Source: Branchiostoma floridae (lineage: Eukaryota; Chordata; Leptocardii; Amphioxiformes; Branchiostomatidae). Taken from it: a stretch of DNA of 64,000 bases. Positions 52,346-64,000 of this stretch are shown piece after piece. The notes below the pieces were generated by a model that made no database searches, was not told where the DNA came from, and worked only from the letters and a program-made list of their open reading frames with translations. The stretch spans positions 11,821,381 through 11,885,380 of the forward strand of contig NC_049979.1 of NCBI RefSeq assembly GCF_000003815.2, given 5' to 3'. The first letter of the stretch is position 1; every line of letters starts with the position of its first letter. Made by a program: the position numbers and the translations under genes.

Positions 52346-55300
52346 CAGCTCACCTGGCTGGCCTGACCTCAATTAGCAACACAACCAGGTATCCTCCTGA
52401 TCCGGTTCTTTCTGCCCAGTGTTAATTATGGCGGGGTGATATCACCCACAACCCTATCACCTGACAGGGCAGCGGGTTCCTTTACCACATGTCACAACTG
52501 CCCCCTGGTTGGACTCATGCCAGCTACACCCTGGGCAGGGAGGCACCCAGCAGCACTTACAAAAGTTACGGGAAATCCCTTTGCTTTTTAGTCTAAAGAT
52601 AGAAGGCTTCCAGATCAATTTAGGCTGGCATTCCTGCAAGACTCAACTGCAAAGGTTATTTATCCTGAATGGGGGAGGTAACATGGTAAGAGCGAAAAAT
52701 CCTGGGGTATCCAATGAAATTCCTACCCTCCAGAATAGCATTTCCATCAATTTGCATTTTGAGAAGCAAATTTCACAGAAAACAATGGAAATACATATGA
52801 TTCACATTGTTATAACAATTTCGCATTTTTCTCAAAATAGATTTAAATGCCCCTGCTAGTCACAGGTGACAGTGTCCAATCCAACAGACAGGACATTTAA
52901 AGATGACAAAACCCAGGTCTAACAGGAACTTGAATCCATCCTATTCTACAACGTAGCTCCATTTTGCTCCTCCCTTCACTTCTACTGCCGAGTATTCTGG
53001 CACCCGTTATGAGAGAAATGAATGGTATTGAAATAAACATCTAAAATATAAGCAAGAGTTCCTTGTAACAGCAGGGAAATGGCAATCAACCATGTATTTG
53101 GAAGAGTTTACTTCTAAGAAACATTTGATCCTGAAATAATGTACGACATAAGGTCCAAATATTTCCATGGGGCCGAGGGCCAGAATATTCCGCTGAGAAC
53201 GATCAGAGGAGCGAACTGGAGTAGGCTACCTACCAGCCATGAGGAGACAAATGTCCACTGCGACCCAACACAGATGCAGACAGGCGTGAAATTTGGTGCT
53301 TCAATTTCTGTTGAAATTGGATTCTAGCTATGGGGTCATATAGGTATCCATCATAAGCCTATTACTGTTACGGTTTCAATACATCATCGGATTGCCCATT
53401 ACTGGCAGGATAGTTCCCATCAGTTGTGCATTCTGTATAGCCTGGAGACCATCCTATTTAGTACCAGGCTTCCACACTCGCTCCTACAAATATATTGCGA
53501 GTATGGCAGTCTCTGTAAACTAACTAGGAATAGGCTCCCAAGGGATATCCTGTATGCATGAATCAACTGTGCACACAGTCTGATATCACTCAGTAAAGAA
53601 TACTTTTTTCTGCATTCACTATTACCTGCACCAAACAAATTTTACCTGCGCCTCTCATTTTCTTTTCCTTTCAGTCTAAAAAGACATGATAGTGGGGCCT
53701 GGTGTCATCTTGGTTCCTGGGTGTATACTGCTGTAAACAGAATGCTACTTTCCACTGGTGCAGGTTTGGTGCAGGAGGACATCACAAATACCTGCTCAGT
53801 TTCAATCTTATCTGCATATGCAGGTGCTACATTGTATTTCAAGAAAGCATGTTTCTGTAAATAAGTAAGAGAAGTGAAGCCTTTTAAAGGCCCAAGGCCC
53901 TTTAGAATTGTACTATTCAGTAGAAAACATTGAACTTGCTGGTAGTTCTACCATGCTATATAAGGAGGCAAGCTTAAATCCTATTGGGTAAATTTACATA
54001 AAACGACAGGACTATAAGAGACTACTTGCCACCTTAGAAAGTGTTTTTACAAGTGTTACAGGGCTAAAAGGCGTAACTCTATCTACCCCATGTGATAATA
54101 TACAGGTACCTGTATACACCTGAGGTGTGTGTACACGTCCCCCACCCCACAACACAGGGCCAATATCCCCCGCTGTATACTGTAAACAGACGCTGACAAT
54201 GTCAGGAGAAATAGGGACATTGCACAAGGACCCAAGGACACATGTCCCCATCCTAGCGTCCTTTCAGAGGTGTGTACTTCTTTGGGTCTGCACAGCAAAA
54301 GATAATAGAAATTGAGAACTTGGTTAATTCGTTCTGCAAAAGCAGCCCATGTTGAATAGGGAGGGCTTCTCGCTTACACAAAAATAGTAAGCAGCTTGTT
54401 TTGGCCCATGTGTGGGGAAAACTAGGATGAATACACACTGACTGACATGGTGACTATTCCCTCTGGTAATATACACAAACCGTGGATACAATTTCAACGT
54501 ACAGGAAACAATTCCAAGTTTCCATAGTCAAGATTTACCATACTGAAAACACCTGATAAAACAAAGCATTATGATGCCAATGCGGAAGAAATTGCTTTAA
54601 CGTAACTCTTGTCCCATGTATATTGCTTATTAAAATGAGCAACTCCCCTCTACTTCCCTCATTATCAGTTGACCCGTAAGCCACAGAATGTACGGACGCC
54701 TGCCGGTATAATCTGTTCATTTTCTAATCGGACCAAGATTCGCTCCACCAATTTTTTTCAGATCCGCTTTTTCTGGACCAATCCAACAAGAAAAATGGTA
54801 CACTGTTAACCAAACCCCCACCCACCCCTATCTCCTACACAGATTTCTCATATTCAATTATCAATAGACAAGTTTACATGAGAGCAGACCACAAAATTGC
54901 TCAGTTACATCATTGGGGAGACACACGTCATATCCGTCAATATATAGACACTTTCTGACAGTATGATTACACCACAGTCAAGCAAACTGAGCATATATGC
55001 ACGTCTGGGATGTTAGAACAGGGTTAATTGTTGACAGATATGATATATGTTGACCACTGTAACATGACTGGTGGTGTGACCTCATCTATTGTTTTGATCA
55101 GTACATATCTCTCCGTCTTAAAGTCACTATGGAATCTCTTAAAATGAATAGACGACTTAAGCAACATCATACCAGTACCAAGTATTTTGATTCTGGTATG
55201 TAGGGTTTCACTTGATATAACCTGCACAACTGGATGGAAGTATGTGCAGGAAGGGTCTACTAGAATCTACAAATGTAGCATTTCCAACCTCCCATCTAAG

Positions 55301-57543
55301 TCAGCATGTAATCTTTTTTTCTACCAGACAATGCTAAGAAGAAGCGACTATAATCCCTGACAACTCTTAAGATGGCATTTCATACCTTCCTCTGAGGAAT
55401 GTTGGTTGGCACCACTTGTTATCTAATCTGATGGTTTAAGGCAGGGAGTAGACACACCCTGTCATGCTTGGTATCTGCTTTGGGAATGTTAGATTTTCAT
55501 ACACACAATATACATGTACACCTACTGAAGAATCATGCCAAATTTCTACAAATTAGACACTATCCTAAACAACAAAAAAGAATGTTTTCATATCTGTGTC
55601 TAACTTCCCTCTGGTCTAGGTGTCATGTTGGTAATACACGAGGTATCTTATCATTATATCAAAGCAAGCTTTTCAGACATCAACAATTTCATTACTTTGG
55701 AATGCTGCCAACATGCCATATAGCTATAGGCTGTTACATGATCCTGTTAGAGAACACATAATTCTTCACAGGTATAGTCAGGCTGTTTCAAGAAAGATAG
55801 AGACAGGTTTCTCTTTTCAAGCTGCAAGACATATATACTCAGTATCAAATGGAAAATATTCAAAAGGTTGACCCACAAAGCCACAAATTTTTGCAGATAG
55901 GTCTACAAAACACTGATATGTCTAAGTTTAAAATACTGTATAGACATCCAGTCTGAGCACTTCCAGGGTACATACACACACAACATTGTGGAAATGGGCA
56001 ATAGTTTAAACTAGAAGAAGCACCATAAGTCTTGAGGAATGCAAAGCCCTTCCACTACGTGGGAAGAAAACTGTAGATTTCCTAGCTTATAGATTTAGCA
56101 GCCAACAGATACCCTTGTTTCTGGTTTCACAGTTTACTATTTGGGATTTTTACAATTAAATTTTACAAGTCATTACATTGGACTGGCCTGACGAAGATTT
56201 AAGGCTCCATTTACAACTTACTCAAAAATTGTCAATCATATGAACCTGCCAAAATTCCAGCCATTGCCCAACATTACTGACTCCAAAAATAACCACTTGG
56301 TCCAAATCCAGATCTGCACCAAAATCAAATTGCTCCTTTATTTGACCAAGGCCGAGGTACTAACATGAGTGGGTAACTAGAACATAACATTGCTAAAATA
56401 CAGGTCTCCTTTGTACAGCGGTGCAGTCAAGGACCTCAGCTTTACTGCACTTGGCCAGTCATGGATACCATTACATGTAGGTCACCATCATGCTTCATAC
56501 TGTTTGGTCCACAGGTCACATTTGCGGTTGGGTCTTTTGTCATAGTATTTTCACTGACAGTATCGACAGTCGACAAGGATCTATGGGAAACCTTTCCTTC
56601 ACAGCAGCTACACGTCCACAATCACTGCCCCAAGAATGCCCCAGATTGCTGTCATAAATGTAATATTACTGTTACTGGGCCTTATAACTGCTATATTCAG
56701 TATGCACAGACACGTCACTCATTACTGTGTTTTACCTTACATGTCAGAGAGGCTCAGAAGGTCAGTGGTTTAAAGCTTTGCTATGACATTTTATGTTATT
56801 AGAAAGACATCAATTTCATTGTTCCTGACTTCACTGGCTACAAGAGGTACCCAGGAATCCTACATATCATTATATCTTAGAACAGCAAATAGATAACTGA
56901 CCTAGGTATCTTGAGTTACAGAGTTCTGGGTGTAAAATGTCCCTCCAGCAACTATAACTTCCAAAGGTTAATCCTCCAGCTCTTGATCAGAGTTCACTCA
57001 GGGCTGACCTTTTGGTGTTCCCATACTTCAAACAAAGGCAGCCATGGGTTACAAGCAGCAACCTAGATTCCAAAGTATACAGGTTTTTGTTTCAAAGTAA
57101 GTAGTACATGTATCCAATAAAGCCAAGGCCAGTTCACCTTTTCAGTGCACACAGTTCCAATGGAGCATTACACCAGAAAAAATGGGAGCTGTGTTGACAA
57201 ACCATTATGGTGGCCCTGATGAGACTGAGGAATGACACACTGTGATAGGTTGGTGGGTTCTCTGCTAGAGGATGTTGGTGTTTGCCTGACCAGATCGAAC
57301 TATTCCACTAAGGGACTGTACGATATTTATCAGGGGGGGAGGGCTGGTGCGTTAGGGGGGGAGGGCCATGTTAATTTTTTTTTAGGTGGGGGGAGGGCCA
57401 TGTTAATTTTTTTTGAGATAGGGGGAGGGCCATGTTAATTTTTTGGAAAGAATTGTTTATACTATTTTTTGTTTTGATATCTTGACATGGCCCCAAAACT
57501 GATAAAATAAGCCTTCTGAATAGCCTAAAATGCAAGAGCTTCC

Positions 57544-57560
57544 GGGGGGCTTCGCCCCCC
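57544..57560. repeat. GC-rich hairpin (GGGGGGC-TTC-GCCCCCC)
   Basis: A 7-bp G/C stem closes a 3-base loop, followed by TAGGTCCCCC. It lies inside the Harbinger-like element. Similar G-run/C-run hairpins are common in repeats of marine invertebrates, by recall. Confidence 0.75.
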
Positions 57561-58605
57561 TAGGTCCCCCAAAGTGGCGCTGCCCTGGACCAGCGTTCCC
57601 GCCAGGCATACGTCATTCCGTCTCCGGACTTATTTTTTTTTCTGGAAAGACGCACTCCGCTCGGCTGAGTTTCCCCAAATATTTAAGTTACAAAAGCGGT
57701 ACGCGGTAAATGTGTGAAGAATCCAAAACTATACACTTTATTTTTTATTTACAACATTTCTTTTGTTTCAAAAGGACAAAATTTGCGGCAGAAAAGGGGC
57801 CGCAATATTGTTGTCAAGCGTCGATCGAGTCGGCTGTGCACTCGCATTGTCGTCTGTGGCACATGGCGCGACACGCCCCCCTCCCCAGACGGACCGTCGA
57901 TCGCAGCGCCCAGCACGTTGGGACGTCTTTTCTGGCTACTCCTTCAAGGCTACACCGGCACTGATCACTGCCAAAGACGCAGCAGATCACCGTCCTTCGT
58001 ATAATGTATAACGTTCTTGGTCTCTATGTAAAAAGAAATTCAGCGGTGAGCCAAAGATTTCACGTCGAAAACGGGGTTACCTGAGGTCGCACGAAACAAA
58101 CGCACGCTCGTGGAAAATGACGGCGCGGCCTTGTAAAACCCGACCGATTCGATAAATGATAAATTTTAGTAAAATCATCGGGCAAAATATTTAAAAAAAC
58201 ACAAGGTGTGATGGCGCCGTTATTTTATCCTCTGGAAAAACTACTAGCATTTGATGCAGGAGGGCGCAACATCGATCGCACGAGGTAGGCATTCTTTATT
58301 CAATGTCGGAAAAAAATTGGCAGGATTTTTCCATGGGCTGACGAACTCACTGGCTAGAGCCCTGTTTGGAAGCATCAAAAACCCAAAATTTTCATATAGA
58401 CATGACTGGACAAATAATACCCGGGCCAGATCACGGACTGCTGATTCCCCGAGCTTATAGTTGTAACGTATTTTTGGGGGAGGGCGGACGTCGATTACTG
58501 AAAAACGGGAGTAAAAAAGGCAACCGGCATCCAATCTCAAGGGCATAATTTTCCTCTCAAATTGCAGGAAATTCTGTTTTAGAGGGTTTGAAAATCAAAA
58601 TTTTC

Positions 58606-58625
58606 CCGGGGGAGCATGCCCCCGG
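58606..58625. repeat. GC-rich hairpin (CCGGGGG-AGCATG-CCCCCGG)
   Basis: A 7-bp stem with a 6-base loop, followed by ACCCC, inside the right half of the same Harbinger-like element. The layout parallels the hairpin at 57544 (stem followed by a C-run). Confidence 0.75.
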
Positions 58626-61600
58626 ACCCCTGCCCCAACGCTGTGAAAAAATCCTGGCGAGAACACTGGCGCCCTTGTGCCCTGACATCTATATTAAGAT
58701 TATTTTATCGGTTGTTTTTCTACCAGTTTGATTATGCCTGTCGGGGGGAGGGCCATGTTGATTTTTTTGAGGTGGAGGGGGAGGGTCACGTTAGATTTTT
58801 TTGAGATGGGGGGGAGGGCCATCAAAAAATTTTTTGATCCGACTTCCAATGCACCAGCCCTCCCCCCCCGATAAATATCGTACGGTCCCTAACTCCTGTC
58901 ATGTTTGACAAGGCCAGCTGAGCAGGCAGCCATGGACAGGCCCTGAGCTTGTACCTACATACATGCTCACCATTCCACCACCCCTTTACATGTAGAGCAC
59001 ATAAACATAACCAACCCTGAGTTACTCATAGTCATAAACACAGGGTTGCTATCATCCACCAGTCTTTCATAAGACCACACCAATTTTGAGACAACATAAA
59101 GCACTGTAAATCCACTTGATATTGCAATCAGCCAAAATCTTTGTCTCAAATGAGTGACCAACTAATTGCAATGAATGATGATATTTTAGGGGTTACGTAG
59201 TGACCAAAAAAAGCTTATAAAATCAAGTTAATGTTAACAAATCAATAATTACGGCAAATTGCGGCAAGCTATGAAGAAAAACAACAGAACTTGACCCTGA
59301 CTGTAAAGAATAATACTAGTATCATGTATATATTTCCTTTTTCCTGTCATGGAATCTGTTTTCATGTGGATCCAATTCAGCATTATGAAAACCAAGAAAT
59401 TACATTGATATGGTCTAAGCCACACATCAAATGCATAGAGGTCCCACCACAGGCTACTAATGGTTTTGGCATATTGAGTTTCCTCTACTTCATCATTATG
59501 TGTTTTCAGCTAATGATATCCAGGAAATGGGACATTAATGGAATTCAACATAAACATTAACTAAACAACACTGGTTTCCTTTCATATACATGCTGATATA
59601 AAATCGGACACATCAAAGTCTGAAATTTATTAAAGGCTGATATATGTTAACCCTACAATATGTTGAAACTAGCACATTGATACAGTAGAAACTATAAACA
59701 TTTACTTAAAACAGTAGGCTCAGATGAGCCTACAGGGTTCTCTAGTCTGTAATAGATAAAAGATGATGACCTGCGCAAGTTAGTAAATGTAATTACATCC
59801 TTCATTGACCCTGGAAATGAGAAGCACACTTTCCTGTTTAGGTTTACCCAGGCCTGTCTGAGGTTTGCAGGTCCATTTGCAGCCAGTGGGTTGTCAGTTT
59901 ATTGGGAAACACCAGGGTATTTATCCCACTGGAGGGGTTTATCAAACAACAACCCAGTTGGCATGTTTATGTTACAAACGTGGGATTTTTCTGGCAAACC
60001 TTGACATTTCTTGGAAACTCTCTTTTTCTAGTTTACAATAAAACAAAATGACAACCTATAAACGTACGTAGAAAGGATACTTATATGTATGATATCAAAT
60101 TAGGACAATACTTATCTTACAACATTTCCAATCTGAAAAAAGGGTATGCCCTCATATTTGTACTGCACTCAGGAATTTTAATCAGTCTCCATCTGTGTGC
60201 ACCACTTGGAGACATGGATCAATCAATCCACACATTTATGGCCTAAAGGGGGCTATTTCCACATCCACCATCCACTATACAGGAAATGTGTCCATGACTA
60301 ATAGCTAGAATTTTCCAAGTTCCTTTTTCAAGCATCATATTCAAAGACGTATTCAAAAAATCTGTAACTGTGTACATTTCAGCTTTCCCAGGCTCGTTCT
60401 AACCCCACCAATATATCACCACAGTCCTACTGATCAATGAGGGGTTGAACAGAGTGGGAAGTACTAGTGATACTAATGCCGTAATGGCCCATTGACGGTT
60501 TGAGAAGTAGGCTTACATAAATCCGGATCCTCCCACAAACACGCTGCTGTATTCTACCACAGGGGTGAAGGAGCTGTTTTCTGCAGGAGGAAGAATGAGT
60601 GCTCAACAAAAGAGGAAAGTGATGATGCAGAGAGGAGAGGCTGACAGGTTCCTGAACCCTGGGATATCGGGTCAAAGTTGTTTACAAGTACAGGAGTGAG
60701 GCGTCCATAGCACAAGATACCTGTTGTTACATCTTTGATCAGCAGCCCAACTAGTCAGTGACATTTTGTTCCAAGCTACCTACAAGAACTTTCAGTGGCT
60801 CAGTCCCTTGCTCAACAACAATTCCGAGGCCTATTGCCCATGATCAAAGTTAGACTTTTGAAATTATTTATTCTTCATGACCAATTTTGGGGGATATCAA
60901 ATCAATAATTCAAAGGAGATGTGACAATTGACTGATATTGACCATGAATCACAATTTTTCATCTAGTGCACGTAAATAGATTTTCCGTCAAAACTACATG
61001 AATCAGTGTGTTAAATTGTGGAGATATGCTTTTACCTTAAAATCATTATCGAAAACAGAAGGTGCATTTACATATTGATCTATTTCATAACCAAACATTA
61101 GAAAAGACTGACCTATATATATGCCATTTGCTTCACAGTGTCTTCTCACAAAATAGATATTCATATTTTGATCATGCCAATTTAAAGTGTGTTCACTGTG
61201 TTCACATTTACTCAACTGCTAACAAGATAACATACAACAATTGACAATCATTCACACAAAACTTCTGTGACAGAAGGTTACATGGGAATAAAGCCTTGTA
61301 AAATTTAAAACCCATCATGATCCAGACCAGCAGCCTACAAGCTTTCTCCAGCAGTGCAGGTGCACAAGACAAGGAAACACTTTGTTCTGTGAAGTTCCCA
61401 TAGGAATCCCTGGCTGTGGGATAATACCAACCTTTCAAAGCTTCCCTGCTATCATCCCAGACACCATTAGAGGAACCAATTGCCACATGACCTTGCAAGC
61501 TTCCGCCATTTCCCCTGCCAAAGTGGTTTCTACTGAATTTCTCAGGAGGACTTAAGTGCTCAACACAAGCTATACTTGGTCTGTTTGAGTACAGTAACTC

Positions 61601-63675
61601 TACAGTTATGTATACTAGAATGAGCTCAGATGTATAGTCGTTGGGTATGATCCTGATTATATGGTATTTTTTTATGAGTATAGATTTCAATAGTTAAAAT
61701 TTCATCTATTAGAGTGCTTTTAGGTACCATCAAAATTGTGATAACAATTAAGGTTATGCCTATTCAGCAGCATTAAATGAAGTATAGGATGAATTTCAGA
61801 TGTACTAATTGAATAAAACATTAAATTTCTGTCTATTTAGATGCATTTTTACTTGTTCTACCCATTCACTGTATCATACTAATCAAATATACTATAGCTA
61901 CCTACCCACATTGCCATAAAGAAGTTTAAAGTAACATAACTAATAAGTTCAAGCTTTTGGAAATACCAAAAGCATTTTCTCCTGGGTCTTTGATTTTTTT
62001 ATTACTCAACATCCCTGGCTGGGATATGGCTGTACAACAGACATGACATAATCCATGCATGTCCTTGCATGCACTGCCAAGTCCTCCAGGATTACTACCA
62101 GCTTTGTTTGGATGTCACTGCCCATTTTCTCCACACTCTGAGATAAACCAAAAGTAGCCAACTCAACATCTGGACCAGCGGTGCTGGTAGTGGTAGTAAG
62201 TCTATTTGCGAGGCTGAATGTAATAGCAGTATACACAGAGCACTAAAATTACCTATTCCTCAAATCAATGAAAATACTCTCTTGTCCATTTCAACTTCTG
62301 CAGGATAATCCTGTATTGAGCAAAACAAAGACATGTTTTAGCAGGTGTGAATAGAGACCTTGCAGGACAATGGATGTTGGAATATACTAATAGAGTATGG
62401 ACAAATTTTACAAAAGAACACTTCCTTTCTAATACATACATATGAAATACAAGAAACCATTGTCATTGAATGTACATGATTGTCTTCCATAAATGTCTGT
62501 AAACCATAGTGTTGTGCGTAACTGTAAGGGAGCCCACAAGCAGCTATGCCACTGAAATCAAACACACGCCAACCAATTAAGCAAGCATGCCCAGTTGAAT
62601 ACATGCCACTGATGTCAGCAATGGCTGACCCAAATATGACAACAAAGATGGCAGCGAGGCCGGCCCTTGAATGCACCATAACATGCCAACAACATCCTGT
62701 TCCCTTACATATACATAGCTCACTTCCCCCTGACACACGCACAAGTTATGAGTGGGGCAAATACTTCCTGTCTGAACAATCTCCCTGGCTGATGCCAGAA
62801 GTATGGAGCATAAAGGATGTTAAACCACAACAATGCCCTGTCCACCTTCTATAGGGCACCTTTTGACTAGGGCACAGGGTGACCCTAATACAACTGTGTT
62901 CTGAAAGGTCTCCATGTGCAGTCAATGTGGTTTCATGGACTGCCATTTGTGTGGTTTCCATGATTCAAGGCAAAAATGGGCCGTGAGGGAAAGAATGCTT
63001 TTAACTTCCCATGTCATTTGACTCAAGTGCACTCCGCCACCCATTGCACTGTATACATAGGGGGACCAGGTGACATAGAAACACATTCAATACTGCCCAA
63101 ACTTGTGCACCTGACTGAATTTCAGCAGCCTGACTGGCATGTCTTGGGTTGTATCTATTCCATGTGTACCAATCCAATGTCTACTGAGCCACCATTTATG
63201 AATGACTGTTAGGGTTAGAAATGTTCGAATGTGTATACCCTGAAGGCAAACCACCCTACAGTCACACAGTTGACATGGGAATATTCAAGCAGCTGGATGT
63301 GTGGTGTAGTGTGAAATGGAGTGGAAGTCTCATTGAATGTTTTATCTAGAGATAAAAGCCAGTGGGTCAGCCTGGTGTGACAGCCTGGGCCTCCAGGTTC
63401 AAGTGGGGCCACCTCCTTTGTAACACCTGGCCAAAAGCCACCTCCATGGATCACAGGCACACAAACAAAAGGTGATAAAAGGTGAGATAAACAATAGAAC
63501 CAAATAGCTTGCATGTTTTTTGTCAGGAGAGTGCATTATAAAAACAAAAGTCTACCATGCGATCCAGGCAGGCCAGACACCTGGTAATGTACCCTAATTA
63601 TTCATAGCTGGGGCAGTTTCATATTTCAGATCAATATCTATGATCTCACTAATTAATATGCCTATTGATTGCCAC

Positions 63676-64000
63676 NNNNNNNNNNNNNNNNNNNNNNNNN
63701 NNNNNNNNNNNNNNNNNNNNNNNNNNNNNNNNNNNNNNNNNNNNNNNNNNNNNNNNNNNNNNNNNNNNNNNNNNNNNNNNNNNNNNNNNNNNNNNNNNNN
63801 NNNNNNNNNNNNNNNNNNNNNNNNNNNNNNNNNNNNNNNNNNNNNNNNNNNNNNNNNNNNNNNNNNNNNNNNNNNNNNNNNNNNNNNNNNNNNNNNNNNN
63901 NNNNNNNNNNNNNNNNNNNNNNNNNNNNNNNNNNNNNNNNNNNNNNNNNNNNNNNNNNNNNNNNNNNNNNNNNNNNNNNNNNNNNNNNNNNNNNNNNNNN
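63676..64000. other. assembly gap (Ns) to the window end
   Basis: 325 unknown bases. Confidence 1.

Larger units (their letters stand above)
57312..58889. mobile_element. non-autonomous PIF/Harbinger-like element, 1.58 kb, with subterminal repeats
   Basis: Inverted ends GGGACTGTACGATATTTATC and GGGACCGTACGATATTTATC (right end, reverse strand) extend through a G-run and GAGGGCTGGTGC to about 43 bp with three mismatches. TAA flanks both sides (57309-57311, 58890-58892). Next to the ends lie G-rich units of the form GGGGGGAGGGCCATGTTAAT followed by a T-run, about three on each side and in the same, not inverted, orientation. The interior is CpG-rich and includes two GC hairpins. Short open frames inside have no recognisable product. 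Confidence 0.82.
48283..63675 (-). other. ASPP 5' intron / upstream region
   Basis: About 15 kb upstream of the first recognised ASPP exon. It contains a weak candidate exon (49737-49784), CA microsatellites (about 48830-48862, 51802-51824), a 32-bp duplicated unit at 51251, a diverged duplication at 52195-52345 and a Harbinger-like element (57312-58889). From 52346 to 57308 and from 58893 to 63675 I recognised no exon, RNA gene or bounded element. Confidence 0.6.

Noticed and set aside
57710-58546. Short Arg/Pro-rich frames inside the Harbinger-like element
   Set aside because: CpG-rich DNA gives open frames in several phases; none shows transposase or Myb motifs.

Overview
This window looks like an invertebrate deuterostome nuclear genome, most likely an amphioxus (Branchiostoma). 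The reasons are short exons separated by long AT-rich introns, single copies of genes that vertebrates carry as paralogue sets, and dense small DNA transposons. The species is inferred from general character; no species-specific marker was tested. Two assembly gaps of Ns are present (32223-33114 and 63676-64000).

Layout. The left edge holds the last two coding exons of PSMC6 (proteasome ATPase Rpt4/S10B) on the + strand, ending at 1050 with an AATAAA signal at 1304. Tail-to-tail with it, almost everything else is one gene on the - strand: an ASPP-family gene (orthologue of vertebrate PPP1R13B/TP53BP2). I could join eleven coding exons in phase from 48282 down to the stop at 2933-2935, giving 1275 codons: an N-terminal ubiquitin-like/RA domain, a coiled coil, a very long Pro/Ser/Gln-rich exon, an RVxF-type PP1 docking motif, ankyrin repeats and an SH3 domain. 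The first exon with the initiator codon was not found and may lie beyond 48.3 kb or outside the window. A possible alternative first exon, which would bypass the RA domain, lies at about 26.8-27.1 kb.

The introns are full of mobile DNA. The most striking item is a 4.4 kb element at 27590-31991 inside the 29 kb ASPP intron. It has 479-bp direct terminal repeats, each with short G-rich inverted ends, and a possible AAAA target duplication. It holds two intact, convergently oriented ORFs: a His-Cys-box homing-endonuclease-like protein (I-PpoI fold family) and a 726-residue DDE transposase-like protein. The architecture is unusual and is my main candidate for an undescribed system. Other elements are three non-autonomous PIF/Harbinger-like elements (22025-22393, 23126-24433, 57312-58889) with TAA/TTA duplications, pogo/Tc1-mariner-like MITEs with TA duplications (10923-11096, 20089-20246, relics at 178 and 46583), a modular interspersed repeat at 19030-20084, and several minisatellites. 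One minisatellite directly abuts an ASPP splice acceptor.

No rRNA or tRNA gene or CRISPR array was recognised. Exon boundaries were set by hand from GT/AG signals, reading phase and remembered family similarity; no alignment was run.
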